Shown: in pieces, positions 34,048 to 45,327 of the stretch | How the letters are laid out: every line of letters begins with the position of its first letter | How positions within the stretch are numbered: position 1 is the first letter of the stretch | Assembly (NCBI RefSeq): GCF_000422685.1 | Contig: NZ_AUGN01000015.1 | Coordinates: 1-50,157, forward strand | Source: Flavobacterium gelidilacus DSM 15343 | GTDB lineage: Bacteria > Bacteroidota > Bacteroidia > Flavobacteriales > Flavobacteriaceae | Length of the DNA: 50,157 nt | Direction: 5' to 3' | Position numbers and translations under genes: made by a program | Notes under the pieces: model-generated | The model's input: only the letters and a program-made list of their open reading frames with translations | Database searches by the model: none | Told to the model about the DNA's origin: nothing

Positions 34048-35712
34048 ATGTGCGGAATAGTATGTGCCTTCGACCTAAAACAAAAAGCTGAAACTTTACG
34101 ACCTAAAGTTTTAGAGATGTCTAAAATAATTCGTCATCGTGGACCAGATTGGAGTGGTATTTATAGTGATGAAAAAGCTATCATGTCACACGAACGTTTA
34201 GCTATTGTTGATCCAGCTTCTGGGAAACAACCTTTATTTTCAAAAGACAAAAAATTGGTTTTAGCGGCTAATGGAGAAATTTACAACCACAGAGAATTAA
34301 GAAAGCAATTTGAAGGCAAGTACGAATTTCAAACGGAAAGTGATTGTGAAGTCATTTTAGCTTTATACCAAGAAAAAGGAGCACATTTTTTAGATGAGAT
34401 GAACGGAATATTTGGTTTCGCTATTTACGATGTTGAAAAAGATGAATACTTCATTGCGCGTGATCACATGGGAATTATACCTTTATATATAGGTTGGGAC
34501 GAACACGGAACATTTTACGCAGCATCAGAACTAAAGGCTTTAGAAGGAGTTTGTACAAAAATTGAATTATTTCCACCAGGACATTACATGTCAAGTAAAA
34601 ATGGAGAATTTGTACAATGGTATAAAAGAGAATGGACAGACTTTGAAGCTGTAAAAGAAAACGAAACAAGCATAATTAAAATCAAAACAGCCTTAGAAGC
34701 TGCAGTTAGAAGACAATTAATGAGTGATGTGCCTTATGGAGTATTGCTTTCAGGAGGATTGGATTCATCAATAACTTCAGCTATTGCTAAAAAATATGCT
34801 CAAAAAAGAATTGAATCAGACAGTAAATCAGATGCATGGTATCCACAATTACATTCATTTGCAGTTGGATTAAATGGTTCACCAGATTTAGCTGCAGCTC
34901 AAAAAGTAGCAGATCATTTAGGAACAATTCATCATGAAATTAAATTCACTATTCAAGAAGGTTTAGATGCAATTAAAGATGTGATTTATAATATTGAAAC
35001 TTATGATGTAACAACAATTCGTGCTTCAACACCAATGTATTTAATGGCAAGAGTTATAAAATCAATGGGAATTAAAATGGTACTTTCTGGAGAAGGTGCA
35101 GATGAATTGTTTGGAGGTTATTTGTATTTTCATAAAGCACCAAATGCGCAAGAATTTCACGAAGAAACAGTTCGTAAATTAAGTAAATTACACATGTATG
35201 ATTGTCTTCGTGCTAACAAAAGTCTTGCGGCTTGGGGAATTGAAGGTCGTGTGCCCTTTTTAGACAAAGAATTTATGGATGTGGCTATGCGAATTAATCC
35301 ACAAGACAAAATGATTAACGGAGAACGTATGGAGAAATGGGTTTTACGTAAAGCATTTGAAGATATGTTGCCAGAAAGTGTAGCTTGGAGACAAAAAGAA
35401 CAATTCAGTGATGGAGTAGGGTATAGTTGGATTGACACTTTAAAAGAAGTCGTAGCTAAAGAAGTTTCAGATGAACAATTAGCGAATGCGAAATACAAAT
35501 TTCCAATTCAAACACCAACATCAAAAGAAGAATATTATTACCGTTCAATTTTTACAGAGCACTTTCCAAGTGATGCAGCAGCCAAAAGCGTTCCACAAGA
35601 AGCAAGTGTAGCTTGTAGTACAAAAATTGCTTTAGAATGGGATGAGGCTTTCAAAAACATGAATGATCCTTCAGGAAGAGCAGTTGCAAATGTTCATACG
35701 GAAGCATATTAG
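34048..35712 (+). CDS. asnB: Asparagine synthetase B (glutamine-hydrolysing)
   Basis: The 554-residue cytoplasmic enzyme makes asparagine from aspartate, ATP and glutamine. The N-terminal Ntn glutaminase starts MCGIVCAFD, with Cys2 the nucleophile, and contains RHRGPDWSG and ANGEIYNH. The synthetase domain has the PP-loop LLSGGLDSSI near 233-242, then SGEGADELFGGY and the C-terminal EGRVPFLDKEFM. Length and order match E. coli AsnB. No defects. The upstream 253 bp carry a dispersed repeat; downstream lie a palindromic repeat and a terminator, so it is probably transcribed alone. Confidence 0.97.
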   Translation: MCGIVCAFDLKQKAETLRPKVLEMSKIIRHRGPDWSGIYSDEKAIMSHERLAIVDPASGKQPLFSKDKKLVLAANGEIYNHRELRKQFEGKYEFQTESDCEVILALYQEKGAHFLDEMNGIFGFAIYDVEKDEYFIARDHMGIIPLYIGWDEHGTFYAASELKALEGVCTKIELFPPGHYMSSKNGEFVQWYKREWTDFEAVKENETSIIKIKTALEAAVRRQLMSDVPYGVLLSGGLDSSITSAIAKKYAQKRIESDSKSDAWYPQLHSFAVGLNGSPDLAAAQKVADHLGTIHHEIKFTIQEGLDAIKDVIYNIETYDVTTIRASTPMYLMARVIKSMGIKMVLSGEGADELFGGYLYFHKAPNAQEFHEETVRKLSKLHMYDCLRANKSLAAWGIEGRVPFLDKEFMDVAMRINPQDKMINGERMEKWVLRKAFEDMLPESVAWRQKEQFSDGVGYSWIDTLKEVVAKEVSDEQLANAKYKFPIQTPTSKEEYYYRSIFTEHFPSDAAAKSVPQEASVACSTKIALEWDEAFKNMNDPSGRAVANVHTEAY

Positions 35713-35719
35713 AAGGTAG

Positions 35720-35848
35720 ATTTTCGGATATTCAGATATTAGATTTTCAGACAGTTTAATTTTATGTTTAACATTTTGTTTTAAAGTCGAATTTATATCA
35801 GTTTTCTTTTATCTGAATATCTAATATCCGAAAATCCAACATCCAAAA
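35720..35848. repeat. Inverted TTCAGATATT/ATATCTGAA repeat downstream of asnB
   Basis: The left arm GATTTTCGGATATTCAGATA with more units (35720-35752) is complementary to the right arm ATCTGAATATCTAATATCCG and following bases (35811-35848), with about 58 bp between them. Same family as 1021-1107 and 793-834. It is the first half of the 354-bp gene-free stretch 35713-36066. Confidence 0.65.
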
Positions 35849-35888
35849 AATCCCTTCTAAACAACTTTACTAATTTCAGTATAAAAAA

Positions 35889-35935
35889 CAAAAGGCTAAA
35901 TTGATTAAAATTCGATTTCAGCCTTTTTTTATTCG
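35889..35935 (+). terminator. Rho-independent terminator between asnB and gyrB
   Basis: AAAAGGCTAAAT pairs imperfectly with ATTTCAGCCTTTT about 18 nt later and is followed by a T run. Likely ends asnB transcription. Confidence 0.65.
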
Positions 35936-36022
35936 ATTTAAGCAACTTTACAGAAATTAACAAATGTTGATAACTTGAAATCATTTTAAGGCGCTTTTTA
36001 GCTGTTTTCTTTATTAAATGGT

Positions 36023-36030
36023 TATATTTG
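36023..36030 (+). promoter_or_regulatory. -7 promoter element of gyrB
   Basis: TATATTTG fits the Flavobacterium -7 consensus and lies 36 bp before the gyrB ATG. A TTG at the correct upstream distance is not present, so this is a partial match. The remaining part of the gap (35936-36022) shows nothing else. Confidence 0.4.
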
Positions 36031-36042
36031 TAGTTATAATAA

Positions 36043-38010
<1,968 letters not shown>

Positions 38011-38011
38011 G

Positions 38012-39016
38012 ATGAATAAAACTGCTACTGTTGTTTTGTTTTTATTAGTAATAACTACTAATCAATTGAAAGCACAAAATGCTGAAGTGTTTCAACAAAT
38101 AGGGTATCTACTAAATGATGCCCTTTTGTATTCTGATAAATATATAACTCCAGCCACTGATGCCGCTGTTTATCAAGCCTCATCTGGTTGGATGACCTCT
38201 ACAAAGAAAAAGGAGTTAGGTGAAGTAACATTTGGTGTAAATGCTAATTTGTTTTTTGTGCCCAAATCAGATAGAACTTTCACGGCAACTAATAATGACT
38301 TTGAGTTTTTCTCAATAGAAGGTCAAAATAGTGTTGAGGTTCCGACAGCTTTAGGGAACAATGATCAATATTACTTAGTGGGTGATTTAGGAGGTTCAGA
38401 AGTACGATTAAAATCTCCAGAAGGGGTAAATGAGGAAACTGTTTTTTATCCATATTTACAAGCTGGTGTTGGACTTTGGTATGGTACAGAAGTATTAGTT
38501 AAATACTCTCCAAAAACCAAACTTAAAAAAGGAGATTATCAAGTTTATGGAGCTGGTTTAAAACATAATTTAGATCAACATTTTTCAGAAAATTTCAATA
38601 AAACAATTCATGTATCTGCATTGATTGCTTATTCTAAAGAAAATTTGAGTTTCGATTTTGTTGATATTCAGTCAGCTTATGGAACATTAGGAATTAATTC
38701 TTTAGGAAGTAGCATAGACACTTATCAGACTCAAATTAATATATCTAAAACACATAAAAATTTAGAAGTATTATGGGGTGTTATTTTTAACATAAGTGAT
38801 TTCAATTATAAGTTTGATGGTGAAAAAGGAAGTATTGAAGAAATTGTTCCTTTGCAGGATATATTGAATGATAGAATGAAAGATTTGAGTAAAACGAAAA
38901 GAAATTTAATAGGAGAATTTTCTGGTAGATATCAATTTAGCAATTTTTTTGTACAAGGTACACTTGCTTTTGGTAAATTTGTAAACACAAATGTTTCATT
39001 ACAATATGAATTTTAA
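38012..39016 (+). CDS. Outer-membrane protein, DUF6588-like
   Basis: I place the start at ATG 38012 (MNKTATVVLFLLVITTNQLKAQ), one base after the gyrB stop; a longer in-frame version starting at 37946 would lie inside gyrB and bury the signal peptide. The 334-residue protein has a signal peptide and beta-strand periodicity: VFYPYLQAGVGLWYGTEVLV, KGDYQVYGAGLKHNLDQHF, and a barrel end NTNVSLQYEF with terminal Phe. The pattern fits the DUF6588 family of Bacteroidota; function unknown. Co-transcription with gyrB is likely from spacing. Confidence 0.82.
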   Translation: MNKTATVVLFLLVITTNQLKAQNAEVFQQIGYLLNDALLYSDKYITPATDAAVYQASSGWMTSTKKKELGEVTFGVNANLFFVPKSDRTFTATNNDFEFFSIEGQNSVEVPTALGNNDQYYLVGDLGGSEVRLKSPEGVNEETVFYPYLQAGVGLWYGTEVLVKYSPKTKLKKGDYQVYGAGLKHNLDQHFSENFNKTIHVSALIAYSKENLSFDFVDIQSAYGTLGINSLGSSIDTYQTQINISKTHKNLEVLWGVIFNISDFNYKFDGEKGSIEEIVPLQDILNDRMKDLSKTKRNLIGEFSGRYQFSNFFVQGTLAFGKFVNTNVSLQYEF

Positions 39017-39043
39017 TTTAATAATTACATAAATAACACAAAT

Positions 39044-39976
39044 ATGAAAGTTACAATAGTAGGTGCTGGTAATGTAGGTGCTACTTGTGCAGATGTTATT
39101 TCTTATAGAGGAATTGCAAGCGAAGTAGTTTTATTAGACATCAAAGAAGGTTTTGCAGAAGGAAAGGCAATGGATATTATGCAATGCTCAACTACAACAG
39201 GTTTTAATACTGTAGTTTCAGGAAGCACAAATGATTATTCTAAAACAGCTAAGTCTGATGTAGTAGTAATTACTTCTGGAATTCCAAGAAAACCTGGAAT
39301 GACTCGTGAAGAATTAATCGGAATTAACGCTGGAATTGTAAAATCAGTTGCAGTAAATATTTTAGAGCATTCTCCAGATGCAATTATAGTTGTTGTTTCA
39401 AACCCTATGGATACAATGACATATTTGACATTAAAAGCAACAGGTTTACCTAAAAATAGAGTTATTGGAATGGGTGGGGCTTTAGATAGTTCACGTTTCA
39501 AATATTTCTTATCACAAGCTTTACAAAAACCATCTAACGATGTGCAAGGTATGGTAATTGGTGGTCATGGTGATACAACTATGATTCCATTAACACGTTT
39601 AGCATCTTACAATGGTTCACCAGTTGCTAATTTCTTGTCACAAGAAGAAATGGATAAAGTAGCAGCTTCGACTATGGTTGGTGGTGCAACTTTAACAGGT
39701 TTGTTAGGGACTTCAGCTTGGTATGCTCCTGGAGCTTCTGTAGCGTTTTTAGTAGATTCTATATTAAACAATCAAAAACGCATGATTCCTTGTTCAGTTA
39801 TGTTGGATGGTGAATATGGACAAAGCGATATTTGTATCGGTGTTCCATGTATCATTGGAAGAAACGGTGTTGAACAAATTGTTGATGTAAAATTAAATGA
39901 TGCTGAAAAAGCATTGTTTGCTAAAAGTGCAGAAGCAGTTAGAAATATGAATGCTGATTTGAAATCGGTTTTATAA
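39044..39976 (+). CDS. mdh: Malate dehydrogenase
   Basis: The 310-residue TCA-cycle enzyme oxidises malate to oxaloacetate with NAD. The Rossmann loop is VGAGNVGATCADVI (from residue 5) and VVLLDIKEG places the Asp that selects NAD. Substrate Arg residues lie in PRKPGMTREEL, VVSNPMDTMTY is the Asn/Asp region, and the catalytic His is residue 175 in GGHGDTTMIPL. This is the LDH-like MDH type common in Bacteroidota and Chlorobi. Preceded by a 27-bp gap, so possibly part of the gyrB transcript; followed by a strong terminator. Confidence 0.95.
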   Translation: MKVTIVGAGNVGATCADVISYRGIASEVVLLDIKEGFAEGKAMDIMQCSTTTGFNTVVSGSTNDYSKTAKSDVVVITSGIPRKPGMTREELIGINAGIVKSVAVNILEHSPDAIIVVVSNPMDTMTYLTLKATGLPKNRVIGMGGALDSSRFKYFLSQALQKPSNDVQGMVIGGHGDTTMIPLTRLASYNGSPVANFLSQEEMDKVAASTMVGGATLTGLLGTSAWYAPGASVAFLVDSILNNQKRMIPCSVMLDGEYGQSDICIGVPCIIGRNGVEQIVDVKLNDAEKALFAKSAEAVRNMNADLKSVL

Positions 39977-39999
39977 TTTTTATATAAGTATAGAAATCA

Positions 40000-40026
40000 G
40001 GCTGTTAATTTTTAACAGCCTTTTTT
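40000..40026 (+). terminator. Rho-independent terminator after mdh
   Basis: Perfect stem GGCTGTTAA (40000-40008) / TTAACAGCC (40012-40020), a 3-nt loop, then TTTTTT. Confidence 0.92.
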
Positions 40027-40092
40027 ATTAAATGTAAACTGACAAATTCTATTTTTATAATTATAATAATTTAACATTAGTATAAAATAAAA

Positions 40093-40123
40093 TTGTATAA
40101 TCCTATTGTATAGTATATATTTG
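40093..40123 (+). promoter_or_regulatory. Bacteroidota-type promoter of secDF
   Basis: TTG (40093-40095), a 20-bp spacer and TATATTTG (40116-40123) match TTG-N19/20-TAnnTTTG. The ATG follows 38 bp later. Confidence 0.65.
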
Positions 40124-40161
40124 TCCGTTTTTTAAAATACAATAAATTAATTTTTTGAATA

Positions 40162-43098
40162 ATGCAGAATAAAGGACTTATTAAATTTTTCGCAATTATT
40201 TTTGCCGTAGCATGTATCTACCAATTAACGTTTACTTACGTTGCAAATAGTTATGCAGAAAAAGCAAAAACATTTGCAAATGGAGATTTCGCAAAAGAGC
40301 AACAATACCTAGATTCTATAGGTAAAGAGAAAGTATACATGGGTAATACTTACAATGAAGTAGTTGCAAAACAAATCAACAAAGGATTAGACTTAGAAGG
40401 TGGAATCAATGTTATTCTTCAAATATCAGTAAAAGATATACTAAAAGGATTAGCTAATAATACTAAAAACCCTGTTTTTAATAAAGCATTAGCCGAAACA
40501 GCAAAAAATCAAGTAGGTAACCAAACTTATTTAGATGCTTTCTTTGAGACTTTTGATAAAGAAGCAACAGCATCAAACACTAAGTTATCTAGTGCTGAAA
40601 TTTTTGGAACAAGGGCGTTAGATGATGTTATTAAGTTTGACATGACTAATAATCAAGTAAAACCATTAATCAAACAAGAAGTTGCCAAATCTGTAGAAAG
40701 TGCTTTTGAAGTATTAAGAAAACGTATTGACCAATTTGGTGTAACACAGCCTAATATCCAAATGTTAGGAGAAACAGGTCGAATTTTAGTAGAATTACCT
40801 GGAGCAAAAGATGTTGACCGTATTAAGAAATTATTACAAGGGACAGCACAATTAGAATTTTGGGAAACATACAAAATTGACGATGTAGCTCAATATATAG
40901 TTTCAGTAAATGAAGCTCTAAAGAAAACAGAAATTAAAGAAAAGGATATTAAAGAAACAGTTTCTAAAGGAATTGATTCTTTATTAGTTGATAAAGCAGA
41001 TACTTTATCAAACCAAGTAAACCCATTATTCGATAAAATTCAGGTTAGTCAACAACCAGGAACTTCAATAATTGGTTATGCTAAACTTTCTGATACAGCA
41101 AAAATAAACTCTTATTTAAAAAGAAGTGATATGAAAGCTTTATTGCCAAGCCAATTGGCTGACGTAAAGTTTGCTTGGGGAAAAGTTAATGACAAAACTC
41201 CAGATATTACTGAATTATACGCATTAAAAGGTAATAGAGAAAATGTAGCTCCTATAAGTGGAGGTGTTATTACTAATGCTACAGATACTTATGACGGTAC
41301 AGGGAAACCTGCTGTTAGTATGCAAATGAACGGTAAAGGAGCTAAAGCTTGGGAAAAAATGACCGGTGAAGTTTCTCAACAAGGAAACGCTATCGCAATT
41401 ACATTAGATAACACAGTATATTCTGCACCAGGTGTTTCAAAAGGAGCAATTTCTGGTGGAAGTTCTGAAATTTCAGGTTCTTTTACTATTGAAGAAACAA
41501 AAGATTTAGCTAACGTATTAAGAGCTGGTAAATTACCTGCAAGAGCTGATATTTTACAATCTGATGTAGTTGGTCCTTCATTAGGTCAAGAAGCTATTGA
41601 TAATGGTATTATGTCATTCATCATCGGATTCTCATTGGTATTATTATGGATGGTTTTCTATTATGGAAAAACAGGATTTTACGCTAATTTAGCATTATTA
41701 GTAAATATTCTTTTCATCTTTGGAGCTTTAGCAAGTTTTGGTGCTGTATTAACATTACCTGGTATTGCTGGTATAGTTTTAACGATAGGTATGGCAGTTG
41801 ATGCTAACGTAATTATCTTTGAAAGAGCTAAAGAAGAATTAGATTCAGGTAAAACAATTGAAGAAGCCGTTAACTATGCATATACATGGAAAGGGGCAAT
41901 GTCATCTATTATTGATGCCAATGTTACAACTTTTATTACTGCATTAATTTTATTCTTTTTAGGAACAGGACCAATTAAAGGTTTTGCAACTACTTTACTT
42001 ATTGGTATTTTAACTTCATTGTTTACTGCAATTTTTATTACTAGAATATTCTTAGATTGGAGTATTTCTAAAGGAGAAAAATTAGCGTTTTCAACTTCTA
42101 TTACTAAAAACTGGTTCAAAAACATGAACTTTGATTTCTTAGGAAAAAGAAAAATTGCTTATGCAGTTTCAGGAATTTTAATAGCATTATCTTTATTTTC
42201 AATCTTTACAAAAAGTTTAAATTTAGGTGTAGATTTCGTTGGAGGAAGAACTTATCAAGTACGTTTTGACAAAGCTGTTGTGGCTCCAGATGTTGCTAAA
42301 GATTTAGTAGCTACTTTCGGAAGTGCAGAAGCTAAAGTTTTTGGTAACGATAATCAGTTAAAGATTACTACAAAATATAAAGTTAACGAAGAAAGTGAAG
42401 GAGTTGACAAGGAAGTAAACGAAAAATTATATGAAGCTTTAAAGCAATACTTGCCAGCTAATTTATCATACAAAGATTTTGTTACTTCATATGAAGGAAA
42501 AAAATATGGTGTAATGCAGTCTTCTAAAGTATCTGGAACTATTTCAAAGGATATTAAAAGTAACTCAATCTGGGCTGTTTTTGGTTCTTTATTTGTTGTG
42601 TTCTTATATCTAATGATTTCATTTAAAAAATGGCAATTTGGTCTTGGAGCAGTTGCAGCAGTTGCACATGATGTAATTATAGTATTAGGTATATTCTCAT
42701 TCTTCTACAATATCTTACCATTTAATATGGAAATTGATCAAGCATTTATTGCAGCTATCTTAACGGTAATTGGTTATTCATTAAATGATACGGTAATTGT
42801 TTTTGATAGAATTCGTGAATACTTAGATTATAACTCAACATCAGATTTTGATGGCTTAGTTAATAAAGCTATTAATACTACATTAAGTAGAACAATTAAT
42901 ACTTCTGCTACAACATTAGTAGTTTTAGTAGCAATCTTTATCTTAGGTGGTGAAACTATCAGAGGATTTGTATTTGCAATTCTAGTAGGTATTTTAGTGG
43001 GTACATATTCTTCATTATTCGTCGCAACACCAATTATGCGTGATTCAATGAGCGAAAAAGAAAAATTGAAAATGGCTCAATTCAAAAAAGAAGATTAG
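40162..43098 (+). CDS. secDF: Fused protein translocase subunit SecDF
   Basis: This 978-residue inner-membrane protein uses the proton gradient to pull proteins through SecYEG on the periplasmic side. The SecD half (about 1-640) has an N-terminal helix, a large periplasmic domain with GLDLEGGINVILQISV and VLRKRIDQFGVTQPNIQ, and the membrane motif GMAVDANVIIFERAKEE. The SecF half (from about 655) has LGVDFVGGRTYQVRF and AAILTVIGYSLNDTVIVFDR. Fusion of SecD and SecF is usual in Bacteroidota. It is monocistronic, between its own promoter and a strong terminator. High-level T9SS and Sec export fits the many signal peptides in this window. Confidence 0.96.
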   Translation: MQNKGLIKFFAIIFAVACIYQLTFTYVANSYAEKAKTFANGDFAKEQQYLDSIGKEKVYMGNTYNEVVAKQINKGLDLEGGINVILQISVKDILKGLANNTKNPVFNKALAETAKNQVGNQTYLDAFFETFDKEATASNTKLSSAEIFGTRALDDVIKFDMTNNQVKPLIKQEVAKSVESAFEVLRKRIDQFGVTQPNIQMLGETGRILVELPGAKDVDRIKKLLQGTAQLEFWETYKIDDVAQYIVSVNEALKKTEIKEKDIKETVSKGIDSLLVDKADTLSNQVNPLFDKIQVSQQPGTSIIGYAKLSDTAKINSYLKRSDMKALLPSQLADVKFAWGKVNDKTPDITELYALKGNRENVAPISGGVITNATDTYDGTGKPAVSMQMNGKGAKAWEKMTGEVSQQGNAIAITLDNTVYSAPGVSKGAISGGSSEISGSFTIEETKDLANVLRAGKLPARADILQSDVVGPSLGQEAIDNGIMSFIIGFSLVLLWMVFYYGKTGFYANLALLVNILFIFGALASFGAVLTLPGIAGIVLTIGMAVDANVIIFERAKEELDSGKTIEEAVNYAYTWKGAMSSIIDANVTTFITALILFFLGTGPIKGFATTLLIGILTSLFTAIFITRIFLDWSISKGEKLAFSTSITKNWFKNMNFDFLGKRKIAYAVSGILIALSLFSIFTKSLNLGVDFVGGRTYQVRFDKAVVAPDVAKDLVATFGSAEAKVFGNDNQLKITTKYKVNEESEGVDKEVNEKLYEALKQYLPANLSYKDFVTSYEGKKYGVMQSSKVSGTISKDIKSNSIWAVFGSLFVVFLYLMISFKKWQFGLGAVAAVAHDVIIVLGIFSFFYNILPFNMEIDQAFIAAILTVIGYSLNDTVIVFDRIREYLDYNSTSDFDGLVNKAINTTLSRTINTSATTLVVLVAIFILGGETIRGFVFAILVGILVGTYSSLFVATPIMRDSMSEKEKLKMAQFKKED

Positions 43099-43118
43099 TC
43101 AAAAAAAATAAGTTTGAA

Positions 43119-43154
43119 AAAAATCCTAAAATGAAAATTTTAGGATTTTTTTTT
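43119..43154 (+). terminator. Rho-independent terminator after secDF
   Basis: Stem AAAAATCCTAAAAT (43119-43132) / ATTTTAGGATTTTT (43137-43150) with a GAAA loop, then more T. Confidence 0.92.
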
Positions 43155-43167
43155 GATTAACTCTTTC

Positions 43168-43175
43168 TATATTTG
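43168..43175 (+). promoter_or_regulatory. -7 promoter element for the small outer-membrane protein
   Basis: TATATTTG, 23 bp before the ATG at 43199. The nearest TTG upstream is only 12 bp away, so the -33 element is uncertain. Confidence 0.35.
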
Positions 43176-43198
43176 TTTTAACTTTAACTTTAAAATAT

Positions 43199-43777
43199 AT
43201 GAAAAAAATTATTTTAGGATTGTTGCTTTTGCCTTTTATTTCTATTGCTCAAAATGAAGAATCAAAAGAGTATAAAGGAGAAATTAAATCAAACCTTTTT
43301 GATTTAGTCGTTGGTAAATCTTTTAATGTTGGATATGAGCATTTTCTAAAAGGAAATCAATCTGTTCAGTTTGATGTAACTCTTTTTGACACGTATTCTT
43401 ATTTAGATGCATCAGAATTAGAAAAAAACGGCTTAATCGGATTGCAAGCTTCATACAATATTTATTTTTCAAAAAGTAAAAAACAACACGGATTTGTTTT
43501 TTCACCTTATTTAAAATACAGATTAGGCAAACAAGAGGTGGTTGATTATTATAATTATGACTATAATTCTAACTCATACACACAATTGACTAGAGAATAC
43601 GATTTAAGTGGTTTAGAAGCAGGTTTTGGCATTGGTCATAAATGGCTATTTAATGATAAAATAAGCCTTACTTTAGGATCTCAAATTGCTAGAAATTTTT
43701 CAAATTCAAAAGAAATTAGTGATAATTATTCAGACATAAATTTTAAAGCCCACGTAACTTTAGGATTTAGATTATAA
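43199..43777 (+). CDS. Small outer-membrane beta-barrel protein (DUF3575-like)
   Basis: The 192-residue protein has a signal peptide ending FISIAQ. KSNLFDLVVGKSFNVGYEHF near 30-49 resembles the opening strand of small porin-like proteins (DUF3575-type: an N-terminal KSN-L pattern, then GYE). YNIYFSKSKKQHGFVFSPYL and a barrel-type end FKAHVTLGFRL follow. About eight strands would fit an OmpA-sized barrel. Function unknown. Flanked by terminators on both sides, so transcribed alone. Confidence 0.8.
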   Translation: MKKIILGLLLLPFISIAQNEESKEYKGEIKSNLFDLVVGKSFNVGYEHFLKGNQSVQFDVTLFDTYSYLDASELEKNGLIGLQASYNIYFSKSKKQHGFVFSPYLKYRLGKQEVVDYYNYDYNSNSYTQLTREYDLSGLEAGFGIGHKWLFNDKISLTLGSQIARNFSNSKEISDNYSDINFKAHVTLGFRL

Positions 43778-43812
43778 AAAAAAGACCTTAAATCACTTTA
43801 AGGTCTTTTTTT
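43778..43812. terminator. Bidirectional terminator between the barrel gene and lgt
   Basis: GACCTTAAA (43784-43792) / TTTAAGGTC (43797-43805) with a TCAC loop, A-rich on the left and T-rich on the right, so it can serve both convergent genes. Confidence 0.92.
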
Positions 43813-43831
43813 TATAACAGCATGTAATTTA

Positions 43832-44755
43832 TTATGCTACTTTCTTAGCTCTAAATATAAAGAATAGTCCAGCAATTACAAATGGAATACTTAGCCATTG
43901 TCCTGTAGAAAGTAAACCAAGACTTTCTTCAAAGCCACCTTGACTTTCTTTAACGTATTCTACAAAGAATCTAACTGTCCAAAGTAATACTAAAAACGTT
44001 CCAAAAAGCAATCCTTGTTTGTTTCTAGCATCTGTTTTCCAATACATATAAAAAAGGATAGCAAATACAAAAACATATCCAAAGGCTTCATATAACATTG
44101 CAGGATGTTTTGGAGTAACTTCAGCTAAAACATCTGCAAATTGAGGATTATTTTCAATTGCTTTATAAGCATCATTTACATCTGATATATTAGTTTTTTC
44201 AAAAGCTTCTCTAGGATTGAATTTATCTCTTATGAATTTAATTCCAAATGAAGAAGTAGTTTCTTTTCCAACAATTTCTGAATTAAAAAAGTTTCCTAAA
44301 CGAACAAATATAGCGCCACTCGCAACCGGAATTACAATTCTATCCAAAATCCATAAAATTGGTTTCTGAACTACTTTTTTACTATAGAAATACATTACTA
44401 AAATGATTGCAATAGCAGCACCATGACTTGCTAAACCTGCAAATCCTGTAAACTCCCAGCCATCAGCAGTTTCACGAATAGGTAATAATATTTCTACTGG
44501 ATGTTGACTAAAATAAGCCCAATCGTAGAAGAATACATGACCTAAACGAGCACCGATTAAAGTTGCAACTACAGTATATACAAACAGGTTGTCTAGTTTT
44601 TCAATAGATTGTCCTTCGCGATTATAAATTCCTTTCATAATATACCAACCCAAACCGAAAGCAACTACAAACATTAAACTATAAAAGCGTAATGTTATAA
44701 AACCTAAATCAAATCCTTCAGAAGGATTCCAAACCATATATAATGCGTTATTCAT
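43832..44755 (-). CDS. lgt: Prolipoprotein diacylglyceryl transferase
   Basis: The 307-residue inner-membrane enzyme transfers diacylglycerol from phosphatidylglycerol to the lipobox Cys of prolipoproteins. About seven membrane helices are seen. Family landmarks are ARLGHVFFYDW near 69-79, GLASHGAAIAIILV, the signature RLGNFFNSEIVG (Arg152, Asn155), then HPAMLYEAFGYV and a late Arg in VRFFVEYVKESQ. The insert between the signature and HPAMLYEA (about 165-218) is longer than in E. coli, as is common in Bacteroidota. It stands in a minus-strand group with yidD, cysS and folE, 174 bp from yidD. Confidence 0.95.
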   Translation of the reverse strand: MNNALYMVWNPSEGFDLGFITLRFYSLMFVVAFGLGWYIMKGIYNREGQSIEKLDNLFVYTVVATLIGARLGHVFFYDWAYFSQHPVEILLPIRETADGWEFTGFAGLASHGAAIAIILVMYFYSKKVVQKPILWILDRIVIPVASGAIFVRLGNFFNSEIVGKETTSSFGIKFIRDKFNPREAFEKTNISDVNDAYKAIENNPQFADVLAEVTPKHPAMLYEAFGYVFVFAILFYMYWKTDARNKQGLLFGTFLVLLWTVRFFVEYVKESQGGFEESLGLLSTGQWLSIPFVIAGLFFIFRAKKVA

Positions 44756-44894
44756 GTGTGTTTTTCTTTTAAAAGGGTAAAAATAAAGATTATTATCTAT
44801 TTAGATGTTAAAAAAGATTCAAAATTAAATAACAAGTTCAATTTCAAAAATCAATTTCAATCAAAAAGACAATTATTGATTAATGATTTGTTTT

Positions 44895-44925
44895 ACTGAA
44901 CACTCAAAACTGAACACTGAACACT
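44895..44925. repeat. Tandem CTGAACACT repeat
   Basis: Three copies of (C)TGAACACT (44896, 44910, 44918) lie just beyond the yidD stop. The rest of the 174-bp lgt-yidD gap is AT-rich, with no gene seen. Confidence 0.6.
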
Positions 44926-44929
44926 AAAA

Positions 44930-45163
44930 TCAAGGAACAGGATCATAGCCACTTTTCCCCCAAGGGTGACAACTAGCAATTCGTTTTATTGCCAACCAAC
45001 CACCTTTAAATAAACCATGTTTTTGAAGTGCTTCAACTGTATAGTGAGAACAAGTTGGTTCAAAGCGACAAGCAGCAGGTGTAAACGGAGATATTGCTCC
45101 TTGGTAAAAACGTACCAAAAGCACAAAAGGAAAAATTACTATTTTTTTTAAACTTAATCTCAA
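44930..45163 (-). CDS. yidD: Membrane protein insertion efficiency factor YidD
   Basis: The 77-residue protein binds the inner face of the membrane and helps YidC/Sec insertion. The family core is complete: [16 protein letters not shown], then [18 protein letters not shown], the [16 protein letters not shown] stretch and a GYDPVP end. I choose TTG at 45163 (M-RLSLKKIV), because it gives the family's short amphipathic N-terminus. An in-frame ATG at 45223 would add 20 residues ([10 protein letters not shown]...) encoded by an AT-rich ATTCCAAATTCC-type repeat and unlike any YidD. Confidence 0.9.
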   Translation of the reverse strand: MRLSLKKIVIFPFVLLVRFYQGAISPFTPAACRFEPTCSHYTVEALQKHGLFKGGWLAIKRIASCHPWGKSGYDPVP

Positions 45164-45327
45164 TGTAAATTCCAATATTTTAAATTCCAAATTCCAAAAA
45201 AAAAGTTCAAATTCAAATATCAAAGATTATTCAAATTTATTTAATTTCTCAAATCTGTGTTCCTTATTTATGTTACGAATTCAAAAATTAATCTCTGTGA
45301 ACCTTTGTGTAACTCTTTGTAATAACC
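45164..45327. repeat. Repeat-rich gap between yidD and cysS
   Basis: It contains direct repeats AATTCCAAATTCCAA and TTCAAATTCAAATATCAAA (about 45172-45222) and, at 45290-45325, a copy of the CTTTGTGTAAC repeat also seen at 20740-20788. No gene or clear terminator is visible. Confidence 0.5.

Noticed and set aside
44756..44929. Possible tRNA or small RNA in the lgt-yidD gap
   Set aside because: No cloverleaf or stable G/C-containing hairpin is visible; only AT-rich sequence and a CTGAACACT tandem repeat.
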